A DNA stretch of 44,079 nt from Hypsibius dujardini (Eukaryota; Tardigrada; Eutardigrada; Parachela; Hypsibiidae): contig LRSR01006707.1 of the NCBI GenBank assembly GCA_001579985.1, positions 1-44,079 on the forward strand, read 5' to 3'. The position numbers were made by a program, and so were the translations under genes. Within the stretch, counting starts at the first letter, position 1. Each line of letters begins with the position of its first letter. Under the pieces are notes generated by a model. The model was not told the DNA's origin. It worked only from the letters and a program-made list of their open reading frames with translations, and did no database searches. Positions 1-9,819 of the stretch are shown here, one piece after another.

Positions 1-55
1 AAGCGTCCCGCAAAGAAAAGGGAAGGAACCGGGTTGGATCAGCAGCGGCACTCAC

Positions 56-396
56 GCAGGTGAGCTGTTCAGTTTGTCTTCCACGGTAACAATAGCTTCA
101 TTTAACTTCTGCACCCTGTCAAACCAAAAAGCCGACAATGAAGACTGGGGCATCACCACAGCTATCGGGGAGGACGACTAGGACATATCAGCACCGCTGG
201 GGAAAGCACCACATTCATTTCTTTCAAAACTGGTGGACGTTTTAACTTCAAGTCATTCATTTGTCTAAATAAGTCAAAGAAGGTAAATCCATGGAAGTCC
301 CTAGTATCAATTTCACTCTCCCGTCTAAATATTTAATAATTTAGTTGTACACAAAATGGCACGGCCCAAAGCCTCGCTTGTCTATCTATCTATCTA

Positions 397-473
<77 letters not shown>

Positions 474-1425
474 TCATTTGTCTGTTAAACAATCTGTCTT
501 GCTCGCTAACTCCGCAAAACGTCTCGTCCGCATGAGCCGCGCGACAGGACAGCAAGCAACTTTTCGACTGAATTGAGATCAAACAAAATAAACTAATAAG
601 CTCAAGGGAACTCTTTCCAAGATTGGTACTAACGCGCTAGATTCCCGGACAGTTTTGATGCCCTCGGCCAAATCCGACTGCACTTCCGACCAAACGGTGA
701 CTCCGAGTTTCCGCTTCAGCTCCTGGGCATGACGGAGTTTGGATCCCAAAACTCTGTATGTCGTCATAACAAAACAGCCAGTCAGAAGAACCAACCACAT
801 AAGCGCAATAATGGGAGCGGCATCTGTCAATAACGCCTACCTTCGTAGAGTATCGATTTCCTCCTCGGTCTAGATGATAAATGACAGATGGCACACTACA
901 TTAGACACTACATACATCCGATGAGATTAGGCTTGTCGGGCGAATTAACCCATTAGAGCCGCAGACAGCGACAGAGTAAAACGGGCAAAGTGAACCAACA
1001 TCCGGCTAAAACATCCGAGCGCTTCCCGGGGCGAAAAACACTACCGCAACGCTGCATCATGCGTCATACCTTGGTCAGCTCCTGCTTCCATTCCTCCTGC
1101 AGACGGGCACGCTCCTCCGGCGTGAGTTCGTTAACTTCCCGATTGTCGTGGGCGCCATCCTCCACGGGATCGTAAAAGGTGTCTGTGTGAAAAAAATGAG
1201 CCACACACAAAATCAATCAAAAATGAGGCAGGAAAGCGCAGCAACGGATGGGAACGCGTGCGGAATGATCCCATCCAAACCAACGAAAACATTCAACAAT
1301 CTCCCTCCACATTATAAGCCCCGAATAATAATGAAAAAATGGGGAAATGCTGCACTTTTACACATTTTAGCGAGCTAAACGAACTCACCCTGATCGGTGG
1401 GAAGCTGACCTTGATTATTGTTCAT
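56..1425 (-). CDS. TPD52: Tumor protein D52 (TPD52) family protein, 3' end beyond the window
   Basis: Five exons on the minus strand: 1425-1389 (ATG at 1425), 1182-1070, 869-841, 753-634 and 115-56. All have GT-AG borders and matching phases (37, 113, 29, 120 and 60 nt), giving about 119 residues before the frame leaves the left edge in phase 2. The protein runs from MNNNQGQLPTDQD into the family coiled coil: LTPEERARLQEEW, TEEEIDTLRRVLGSK, then ELKRKLGVTVWSE and IKTVRESSA. These match the TPD52 pattern of an acidic N-terminus, an L.EEE.E.LR..L heptad region, and the LKRKLG motif. Family members are small cytosolic coiled-coil proteins that oligomerise and act in vesicle trafficking. The remaining C-terminal exons lie to the left. 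A TGTC microsatellite sits in the intron between the last two exons. Identification is confident; the exact splice borders are inferred. Confidence 0.88.
388..473. repeat. (TGTC)n microsatellite
   Basis: About twenty uninterrupted TGTC units, preceded by a few TATC units, inside a TPD52-like intron. On the gene strand it reads GACA. Similar tracts occur in introns of four other genes in the window. Confidence 0.97.
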
Positions 1426-2627
1426 GTCTGCGGCTTTTCCAGAATGAAAAAATTCCTCCTGATTATCTCGAGTTCCGAAGAGATTTCAGCAACAACAATT
1501 AGTGAAAGGGAATGTCTTCTGAAACGACAAAAAATCGGGCAAGGTCGGTTAGTCAACAGGTGACACACATTTGCGAAAGAAAAGCAATGAATATTCAAAA
1601 AGCAGATTTCATGCCGCTGGCATTATGTTCTGGAACGGGCCAGGTAAACAACCTGTCTCGTTTCAGGCTGTTTCACACGTCCTCACCGAGTATTGTGGCT
1701 CAGCAATCAGATGACGAACGCAGGTGAAAGGAGAACTCCCCAAAATAAAAGAAAGGTACAGTAGAAGGTGTTCGCCTCCAGGCAAACAATTTTTGAGGCG
1801 CTACCGTAAAATTCCACGGCGCAGTTTTTCGAAAGGAAAACTGGTCATAAAGAAAAGCTCTCTGCCATGCGCCAGCTGGTACACAGTGCAGCAGTGGCTG
1901 GTCCTTTGAAAAAGTCGACGCGTGTTTATATTTTGTGACGGTGAGTCGAGTCAGGGCCGATGGTCTGTGTGAGTGGGTGAGTCAGCATGACTCTCCTTAC
2001 CCACTGACACCGCCAGGGGACGCCACTGAAGCAAATTCTTTCGGTCAGTGAGAGAGCAAAAACATTTGCTGGAAACGACAAAATCTGCAACACTACGAGT
2101 ACCCATACAGCATTCATCACGACCGCACCGCAAGCATAGAGTCCACATAGAGTCCATATCAACATGCACCCTGGTAGCTAACACAGTGGTCTCGGAATTC
2201 GGACTGATGGCAATTTGCCATACCGCAGAACCAATGGAGACTCCTGCTCCACAATGATGGGAGGCTCTGCCGGTGAACAACAGAGTTCCACAAAGGCCTT
2301 AGCGTTTGATAGAAGGTCACTTCAACAGCCTATCGGTAAACTGTCTTCGAAATTACGATTATGCCACCACGGATGAACAGGGCAAAGATCTGCATGTACA
2401 GTAGCCGTCCTCGTATTAATATATAATAATGCACCTGCTAATCTGATACCGTGTATCAGATAATCTTGAACAACAGGACCTTGACACTTGAGTATCTAAT
2501 AATCGAGATTGCAGACATCCTTCGAAACTTGCATAAAGCTCACCTCGAACATTGTCAAATCTATTTGTCGTAGAGTTCTGCCTCCCTCCGTAACCTTCTT
2601 CCTTATTATTGTTCCTCAGTTCAAAAA
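1426..2627. promoter_or_regulatory. Divergent intergenic region, TPD52 / thyroglobulin-repeat gene
   Basis: About 1.2 kb between two start codons pointing away from each other, so both promoters must lie here or in unseen upstream exons. No open reading frame in it looks like a protein family, and I see no strong TATA box or repeat. Assignment as promoter region is by position only. Confidence 0.4.
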
Positions 2628-4573
2628 ATGCAGACTGCTTTGCTCTTCCTCGCTGTGGTAAGGGATCTGCTCTTTGTGGAACAGGAACAACTTCATTTAC
2701 TTCTTAAGACTACGGATTCATCGTGTTTTTAATGATTTCAGGCAGTGCTTGGCGCATCTGCTCAGCTGGTCGCATTTCCTCCCCAACGCCCAACTCCGTT
2801 GACTGGCGGAAATTGTCGCTCACATTTGGCCAGCGTAGAGCAGCAAGGTCTCCTCGGAGCGTGGCGTCCGAGGTGCGAAGCTGATGGCACCTACTCCTCC
2901 CGTCAGGTCCATGCATCCACTGGAATGGCCTTCTGTGTCGATCCTGCCGGAGTGACTATTCTGGCCCCGGCGCACAATATCCGTGCATGTGAATGCCCCC
3001 GTCAGCGTGCTCGGTTACTCCACACCACTTCCCAAATCGGTAAGTAAGAAACTGTTTCGTGGTCGCTCATAAAACGAAGTGATAGCTACGGTATATCAAA
3101 TTTCTACGGTACAACTTTGGTAAAAAAGATCGGGACGCTCGATTTGTCAAGGGACAATTTGTTACCACAAGGCTGCAGGCTGCTTTGATTTGAGGCAGAA
3201 ATAGTTGGCCACAAGACCACATGTGCAATCTGTTTCGCGCAAATGCGCAGTGTAATCTTGTGGCCAACTATTTCTGCCTCAAATCAAAGCACTTTTTTGT
3301 ATAGCATGCAGCTTTGTGGTAACAAATTTCCTTTTGACAAATCGAGCGTCCCGATTTTTCTGGCCAGAGATGTGTATATAGAACACACACATAAGGCCAC
3401 AATTTTGGGTAGCAGAGTTCGAGCCATCTGGGTGATCTGAGTTTGAGCCACTCTTGGCTAGAGCTTGCCACTGCTTTCTCCGGAATCTTTAATTTAATGC
3501 CCGACCCAGCGGAAAAATAGATTGAGCAAGCTGCTCTAAATTCCGCCAAAATAAACAAGTTCAATCAATCGATCAATCAAGTAAATACTGCAAGGTCAGC
3601 TGAGGTCAAGAGCAAATGCGCGCAGTGACTTAATGGGGCTCGAACTCGGACTACTCTTTTTGGCTTAAAGTCTGCCACACAAAATGATAGCCACGTGTGT
3701 ATATAGATGTTCTATCTTGCATGCGCTAATGAGAGCAATTGTTACAGCGCTCGGTCAGTTCTTGCCTCGTTGCGAGACGGACGGAACCTTCTCGGCTCTG
3801 CAGATTCACGCCAGCACCGGATACGCCAAGTGCTTCACCGAGGATGGTCAGGAGATTATGAGCGGACGCGGTATTCGTGCCTGCAAATGCCCTCGGGAAC
3901 GGTTCGCGGCCCTCAATCAGAGCCAGGGGATGGTCGGCAGAATGGTGCCTCAATGCGATGCCACAACAGGAGCCTACAACAAGCGCCAGTCACATCCCAG
4001 CACCGGGTAATTATTATACAATACAGCAAACTGTGTTAGAAGAGTAGAAAGTTCTTGCAGACGTTATACCGCACGGTATAGAAACTGTACTGACTTCTCT
4101 ACACTATGCCAATACGGCGATACAGTTGGTACAAAAATCGGGATTCTTTACACACCAAATCAAGTCAATCAACTCACTTCGTTTAAACGTTGTTAAATGC
4201 AATTTTACAGTGTTAAAATTTATCTTCAGGAGTGGTTAAATGCCTTTCCTCTTTTTCAGGTGAAATTCGTTCTTTCTTTGCTTCCATTAATTAAAAATTA
4301 AATTTACCATGTCTTCCGCTCATGAAAGCGTTGTTGTGTTTTGGTTTTTCATACTGTACCCCTTAATATTAGATGTTGTTGTGGTGACCGCTGACCGTTG
4401 ACCGTTGATCACGGTCTATGCGGACAAAACGTGAGATAGTCTCATAACCACCATATTCATTCTTTAACATTTTACTCTCGTTCTGCAGGTACAGCTGGTG
4501 CGTCGACGAGGAAGGCCAACAGGTGGGAGACGCTGTTCCTCCAGCCAGCCACGCCACATTGGTCTGCAACTGA
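2628..4573 (+). CDS. Small secreted protein with three thyroglobulin type-1 repeats
   Basis: Four exons: 2628-2657, 2742-3039, 3748-4006 and 4489-4573, total 672 nt, 223 residues, phases consistent throughout. Residues 1-18 (MQTALLFLAVAVLGASAQ) are a signal peptide with an ASA-Q cleavage site. Three successive thyroglobulin type-1 like modules follow, each with a P.C...G.[YF]....H.STG core, then a C-V-D/C-F-T/W-C-V-D segment and a closing ACECPR, ACKCPR or LVCN. The first begins at NCRSHLASVEQQGLLG. Thyroglobulin type-1 modules are disulfide-rich and several secreted ones inhibit cysteine, aspartic or metallo-proteases, so an extracellular protease inhibitor is a reasonable but unproven role. 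Introns fall near module borders. A degraded duplicate lies about 1 kb downstream. Intron 2 carries two inverted-repeat elements. Confidence 0.85.
3125..3360. mobile_element. Long inverted-repeat (MITE-like) element
   Basis: Two imperfect arms of about 100 bp face each other around a short spacer near 3225-3247. The left arm contains GGCAGAAATAGTTGGCCACA, and its reverse complement begins at about 3256. The outer ends share CGGGACGCTCGATTTGTCAA (left) with its reverse complement (right). No coding capacity. It lies in intron 2 of the thyroglobulin-repeat gene. Confidence 0.8.
3379..3704 (+). mobile_element. MITE family A, copy 1 (about 330 bp)
   Basis: This copy is closely similar over its whole length to 9301-9628. 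It starts with an ACACACA..GGCCAC end, contains CTTGGCTAGAGCTTGCCACT and GGGGCTCGAACTCGGAC, and ends GCCACGTGTGT. The two ends form imperfect terminal inverted repeats of about 75 bp. The sequence ATATAG flanks both sides, a possible target duplication. It is non-coding and sits in an intron. Confidence 0.82.
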
Positions 4574-5571
4574 GGCTGCAACTATCTTATCACACCATAC
4601 GTCGCGAATTGACGAATGTCTTTAACACTATGCTCATATAGTCATTTCACATTTTTTCTCGAATCGCGCCTCATTAAGACTCACTTTTTATATTCTGACC
4701 TTGTACTGCAGCGTTACCGGTAAGCAGTACTGGAGAGTCTCGACCACTTGGTGCCAGTTTTGAATGAACCCCGTATATTATGACTGCAGGGTAGCACAGT
4801 ATGTGGAGGCATAATATACGGATGGGTCTAAAAATTGGCACCAAATGATCCAGACTCATCAGTGTACGGGTAATACGCGTGTCGCGTGGGTCGAAATATT
4901 AAACTGCATAACAAAGGCCAGGCAGTTCGAGCAAGAAGCGTACACAGTCGCATAGGCAGCAACAAGATCCACAAAATCAACCCTTCTCTGGAATGATAAA
5001 AAGTCATTGCAACGGCTTACCAGTGGTGAACCGTCTCGTATAACGATTGGCTAGGCGACTTAAAATATCTTCACAACACAGAGGCAAATAGACAAAATAT
5101 ATTCGGTGGCATTGATAACAAAGACAAAATCGATAACGTGATACACGACGACCACGTCATGTATGAAATGCATTGATTGAATGATTGCATTTATTGCATT
5201 GAGTGATGGATTGCATTTATTGATTGATTGCTTTTATTGCATTGATTGATTGCATTTATCGATTGATTGATTAATTGATTGATTTGGTGTTGTTTCAATC
5301 CAGGTTCACAGGAATTATTTCACTGAAGCGGTCACTGCTGTTTCTTATTTAAAATACCGTCTGTTTTTGCCCTCCTCACCGTGCTAAGTTATAAGGTTAT
5401 CCTAATATATGGGATGGAATGGTAGTGAACAGTTGAATCCCATTTTAACATTTTTAATACCTTTATCTCTCTCCCGAACATGTATGACCTATAACCTCTG
5501 GCATTCCCGAACCTCGTTTATCATTTTAATGACGCAAAACATGTTAATTCAATATTTTCAGGCAGTTTTGG
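4574..5571. other. Intergenic spacer
   Basis: About 1 kb between the thyroglobulin-repeat gene and its pseudogene. It holds a small inverted-repeat element (4735-4858) and a TTGATTGATTGCATTTAT-type low-complexity tract (about 5165-5285). No coding sequence or signal-peptide exon for the downstream pseudogene could be recognised. Confidence 0.5.
4735..4858 (+). mobile_element. MITE family B, copy 1
   Basis: About 124 bp with terminal inverted repeats of about 40 bp. The left end reads CGACCACTTGGTGCCAG and the right end CTGGATCATTTGGTGCCAA when reverse complemented. Inner arms share CCGTATATTATGAC with ATAATATACGG. A second, clearly related copy lies at 43002-43130. Confidence 0.8.
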
Positions 5572-6606
5572 ACGTATCCGCTCGGCCGATCGTTTTTCCT
5601 CCCCAACACCCAACTCCGTCAACGGGCGGAAATTGTCGCTCACACTTAGCCAGCGTAGAGCAGCAAGGTCTACTCGGAGCGTGGCGTCCGAGGTGCGAAC
5701 CTACTCCCGCTAGGTCCATGTGCTGGGTGACACCCAACAGGTACCCAACACTTACTAATAGAATAGTCTATCTACCTAGTTAACCCATTCCTATCTACCC
5801 TCACATTCTATAATGTATTTACTCAGCTATTATCACATACATAGATCCGCCATGTCAGCAGGAACTAGTACGTTAGATCAGGAACTGTTCTTTATCCCTG
5901 ACTATATAAGCGTATGTTCTACAGTAAGTTCTGACGGTTCCTTCCCTTCACCTCTAATCTCCTTTACCAGTGAAGTCTTACTACAATTCTTCTCCTATTA
6001 TTCAGTCTAATAGCTTATATGTTCAGGTTCTTCCGTCCTAGTATGGACGGAGGCCTAAGACATGCATCCACTGGAATGGCCTTCTGTGTCGATCCTGCCG
6101 GAGTGACTATTCTGGCCCCTGCGCGTAATATTCGTGCATGCGAATGCCCTCGTCAGCGTGCTCGGGCGCTCAATATAGGTAATTCAGTATTGAAGTCATT
6201 AGTCATTCGATTTGTAGACGATTTGTAGTCATCTGTAGACCCTAGTGGAATCCCGAATTTTGGCTATTAAATATGCACTTTTAGTCATTCGATTAACATT
6301 GGCCGTCCAATACGCGTACTAATTGCCCAAACGCTGTCTCTATAGTCCTCACTCAGTTCTTGCCTCATTGCGAGACGGACGGAACCTTCTCAATCCTACA
6401 GATTTAACCCGCCACCGGACACGCCAGGTGCTTCACTGAGGATGGTCAAGAGATTATGAGCGGAAGCGGGATCGGTTCTGCAAGTGTCCCCGGGAACGGT
6501 TTACTACCTGAATCACACCACTCATAGATTGGTCGGAGCGATTGTTCCGCAGTACGACATGGAAACGGGAGCTTACAAAAACCGCCAGTCCAACCCGAGC
6601 ACCGGG
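5572..6606 (+). pseudogene. Degraded duplicate of the thyroglobulin type-1 repeat gene
   Basis: Positions 5572-5720 match the start of exon 2 of the intact gene (residues ...TPSTGGNCRSHLASVEQQG), including the upstream TTTTCAG acceptor. About 340 bp of unrelated sequence then interrupts the exon inside GTCCATG|CATCC. The exon resumes at about 6061 and ends at 6177 with a GT donor. Exon 3 matches from about 6354 to 6606 but has an in-frame TAA where the intact gene has a His codon (CTACAGATTTAACCC), a frameshift near 6463 and further changes. I find neither a signal-peptide exon nor the last exon. This is a tandem duplicate that has lost function. Confidence 0.85.
5721..6060. mobile_element. 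Insertion in the thyroglobulin-repeat pseudogene
   Basis: The roughly 340 bp here are absent from the parent exon and are bounded by CATG on both sides, a possible 4-bp target duplication. The left end has a short palindrome (TGGGTGACACCCA) and the right end another (CCGTCCTAGTATGGACGG). It has no long terminal inverted repeat and no convincing coding sequence. Type of element unknown. Confidence 0.55.
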
Positions 6607-7489
6607 TAACTATAAAAGGGAGCAAGTTGTTGGTCGACTGTGGTGGATTGTCTTAAGACATCATGGTTGGCATGTGGATCGCGACCTTCACTACTCTTTC
6701 GACCGATTCCTTGGTTGGCATGTTGGCAAGTCCGCAAATTTTAATAAGTGGAGGCTATCTTGGCGTTAGTTATACAGTAATTAGTTACTTGCATTGCCTA
6801 TTTTGCGAATTACTTGTAAGGCGTGGTCCGACATTTGAAGCCCCTACCACAAGTACGTATACGTACTTTTGCTACGTACGTATACCTACTTATGCTACGT
6901 ACAAACGTGTAGCATGAAGGAGTTGCCCGTGCACTTTTGAAACCGGACGGTGGCGGCGTGAGTGACGGAATGGTCATCCAACTCACTTGGGAGCAGTCTT
7001 TTATTAGCGCGAGCTGGAATAATCATTGCTGGATCATCATTGGGGCAGACTTGTCGTTTTACGCTAAAATTTTCCGCATGTACAATGAAAAATGGTATGT
7101 TCTGTTGTTGAAGTTATGCAAAAGTGGCCAGGTCACACCTGCCAAACATTCGATACTGTCAAACTTTCACTGGACTTCTTGTTTTATAGCAGAAAGAGGG
7201 TTACTAGTATGATACCACAGTGAATAGTTAGTATCGGTATAATATTGTGTAGCACAGTAGTGCGAGTACCCAAGTTTATAGTAGTGTCTCATACAGTTCA
7301 CACTGTACGCGTACTTTCAAGACTGCACTGAATTAAAGACTGCATTAAACTGTGGTGGGCCGCATGGGTCAACAATATAAGCGTAAACAATCGACATTAT
7401 TGAGTGTAAGTCATACTCACTCTTTTTCTCACTTCCTGTCTGGCACTTTTTTTGGTACTCTATTGTCTACTTTAGAGAGGCATTTTAAA
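6607..7489. other. Intergenic spacer upstream of AAGAB
   Basis: Nearly 900 bp without recognisable genes. Around 6850-6905 there are two near-identical TACGTAC-rich palindromic blocks (TACGTATACGTACTTTTGC and TACGTATACCTACTTATGC). The AAGAB promoter presumably lies near the right end. Confidence 0.45.
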
Positions 7490-9200
7490 ATGGAGGAATC
7501 TAAGGCATCGTCCGCGCTGGTGGTCTCTTGTTGCCCGTCAAGAACCGGAACTAGCATAGTGCAAGGTATGATGTGTAAAATAGCGAATCTTGAGCTCGAT
7601 TATCCGTAGCACTTCTCATTTTCAAAGTGAAAAATAGCGAATCTTGAGCTCGATTATCCATAGCACTTCTCATTTTCAAAATGAAAAATAGCGAATCTTG
7701 AGCTCGATTATCCATAGCACTTCTCAGTTTCAAAGTGAAAAATAGCGAATCTTGAGCTTGATTATCCGTAGCACTTCTCATTTTCAAAATGAAAAATAGC
7801 GAATCTTTGAGCTTGATTATCCGTAGCACTTCTCATTTTCAAAGTGAAAAATAGCGAATCTTGAGCTTGATTATCCGTAGCACTTCTCATTTTCAAAATG
7901 AAAAATAGCGAATCTTGAGCTCGATTATCCATAGCAGTCCTCATTTTCAAAGTGAGGACTGTTATGGACTTGCAGACTGCCTAATCCTTTTGCGCTTCCT
8001 CTCCACACACAGAAATTGTGGGCTCTGGCGATGTCCAGTTGGAACGACTGGAAACGGATATTTCCGTTTACAAGTGGCCCATCAGCACGAAGTATTACAA
8101 CGCCAGCGTGGCGCTTTGTGTGCCGACTTATCGCACGGTTCCCAGCAGCGACTTTGCCGAAACTGTGGAGGCTGTGGTAGTGCATTTCAATCCGAGGAAG
8201 CGGGAAAGTTTTGTGGATGCCCAGATCTGGTTGAAGACGATGGACGATTTGTATTCGGCGTCCGTGAAATTGCTGACTTGTGATCACTGCCAGAGTGATG
8301 ACAATGTCACCAAGGAGGAACTGGGTGTTTTTTGTATTGAAAACAATCTGGAGCTAATTCAGTTGGCGGTAAGAACTTCTGGAAGTCGATGCAGGACAGC
8401 AGGGCAAGTATTGCTGAAGTGAAGGCGAATATAAACTTAACTTTGTTGCCTTTGTTGCCTTTGTTGCATCAATCAAGCAAGCCGACCAAGCAAGCCAATC
8501 AAGCAAGCCAATCAAGCAAGCAAGCCAATCAAGCAAATCAATCAAGCAAATCAATCAAGCAAGCAATGTATATCTCGCTTCTTGAACTTGTTTAGTAGTC
8601 AATCTTATTTGTGTTTAGTCAATCAGTCGATCGATAAACTGTTTGTCTAACTATCGCTGCTGATGGTGATCATATTGTGACTTAATTTTCAGCCCACCGA
8701 AGTGGATTCAGACGAAGAGGAGTTTGGTACTATTCACGGTATTTCTCGGGTTCGCGCGGCCCTGCACGCTCATAGCTGGAGTAACTTGAAGTTGAAAGCC
8801 CAACCCCTACGGAGGCGACATTCGTCCAGCGGGAGCGACCCAGAGTCTCCACAGCCGGCCGAAAAGGAACGGGTAACCGGTGCACCTGACAGCGAGGGCG
8901 ACCAAGAAGGCTCCGAGATCGATGACACATTTTGTCAGTTATTTTCCCGGCTCCATGAATTCCGCACCACTGCACGGACACTCAGTGCTGACGACCGGAA
9001 GGACTTTGCTGAAAAAGTAAGAATTAGCACTTTCAATACTAGTGACATGCACCACTGTCATTCCCTAAGGAAAACGGTGTACCAGTCATGATAGCTAAGT
9101 CAAACGGAAGATTGAACATCTTAATTTATTGGCATTGTTTTAGGTTGCTAAAGACTTCCTGAAATCTTTGGACGTCGACCCGGAAGAATTGTCCGACTAA
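7490..9200 (+). CDS. AAGAB: Alpha- and gamma-adaptin-binding protein (p34)
   Basis: Four exons: 7490-7565, 8013-8368, 8693-9016 and 9144-9200, total 813 nt, 270 residues (human about 315). The first exon gives ALVVSCCPSRTGTSIVQ, matching the start of the Rab-like pseudo-GTPase domain. The second gives YKWPISTKYYNASVALCVP, VEAVVVHFNP and the ...CIENNLELIQLAP segment. The third has an acidic stretch VDSDEEEFGTIHGI, then RVRAALHAHSWSNLK, and a helical FCQLFSRLHEFRTTARTL. The C-terminus KVAKDFLKSLDVDPEELSD matches the conserved AAGAB helix. AAGAB is a cytosolic chaperone that stabilises the large adaptin subunits of AP-1 and AP-2 during assembly. Intron 1 is largely a 54-bp tandem repeat, and intron 2 has an AATCAAGCAAGC-type repeat. 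Confidence 0.93.
7577..7961. repeat. 54-bp tandem repeat, about seven copies
   Basis: TAGCGAATCTTGAGC starts recur at 7581, 7635, 7689, 7743, 7797, 7852 and 7906, a period of 54 bp with one 55-bp unit. Each unit contains a small palindrome around CATTTTCAAAATG, and the last one ends in a longer hairpin (CAGTCCTCA...TGAGGACTG). It fills most of AAGAB intron 1. The reverse strand has an open frame with an 18-residue repeat, judged fortuitous. Confidence 0.95.
8467..8567. repeat. AATCAAGCAAGC minisatellite
   Basis: Degenerate tandem units built from AATCAAGCAAGCC and AAATCAATCAAGC in AAGAB intron 2, next to three TTTGTTGCC units. Confidence 0.85.
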
Positions 9201-9300
9201 TTCTCCCACGCACATTCTATGAGAAGTAATTCCAAATAGTTTTCGTCTATGTGGCTGTGATTGTAAACTTTAATAGCTAGTTGCTGGTGAGCTCGTAGCT

Positions 9301-9628
9301 TGTACACACATGGCCACAGTTTTGGGTGGCACAGTTCGAGCCATCAGAGTGGTCTGAGTTTGAGCCACTCTTGGCTAGAACTTGCCACTGCTTCTCCTGA
9401 ATCTTTGATTAAATGCCCGGCCCAGCGGAAAAATAAGATTGAGCAAGCTGTTTTGAATTTCGCCAAAATAAACAAGTTCATTCAATCGATCAATCAATCA
9501 ATCGAGTAAAGGTTGCATGGTCAGCTGTGGTTAAGAGCGCGTGAGCGCAGTGACTTAATGGGGCTCGAACTCGGACCACCCTTTTTGGCTTAAAGTCTGC
9601 CACCAAAACTTGTGGCCATGTGTGTACA
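9301..9628 (+). mobile_element. MITE family A, copy 2
   Basis: Same element and orientation as 3379-3704, with cleaner ends: TGTACACACATGGCCACA at the left and TGTGGCCATGTGTGTACA at the right. Extended inverted ends of about 75 bp include GTGGTC.GAGTT.GAGCC. Non-coding, between the convergent AAGAB and egh genes. Confidence 0.85.
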
Positions 9629-9732
9629 CCGTTTTCCTTAGGGAATGGACTTGAAAGGTTTTGCGTGTCTGTAGTGGTGTGTTCCTTTGTTGTGAATACC
9701 GTTTTACTTTTGGATTGTGAATGGCGATGAGA

Positions 9733-9738
9733 TTTATT
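9733..9738 (-). terminator. Poly(A) signal of the egh gene
   Basis: AATAAA on the minus strand, about 80 nt beyond the egh stop codon. Confidence 0.5.
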
Positions 9739-9819
9739 AACAAAAAGAGACAGCGGTATAAAAATCACAGATCGGAGGAAGGATATGCACGGCAATAACA
9801 AAAAAAACATCGATCAAAA

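Noticed and set aside
579-894. Open frames on the minus strand resembling a membrane protein (ALMWLVLLTGCFVM)
   Set aside because: The hydrophobic part is an 83-nt intron; only 634-753 and 841-869 are TPD52 exons, shown by coiled-coil continuity across the splice.
1926-2280. Minus-strand open frames upstream of the thyroglobulin-repeat gene
   Set aside because: No similarity, no splice support, and typical composition of non-coding DNA.
3379-3704. Whole element as a tRNA-derived SINE
   Set aside because: It has B-box-like blocks but long inverted ends and no A box at the right distance or A-rich tail, so a TIR element fits better.
5721-6060. Helitron
   Set aside because: There is a hairpin and CTAA near the right end, but the left end lacks the TC start and the insertion site is not A|T.
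7551-7950. Repeat protein with 18-residue units on the minus strand
   Set aside because: It is the reverse strand of the 54-bp tandem array in AAGAB intron 1; the period being a multiple of three keeps the frame open.
7577-7961. CRISPR-like array
   Set aside because: Units are contiguous with no unique spacers and lie in an intron of an animal gene.
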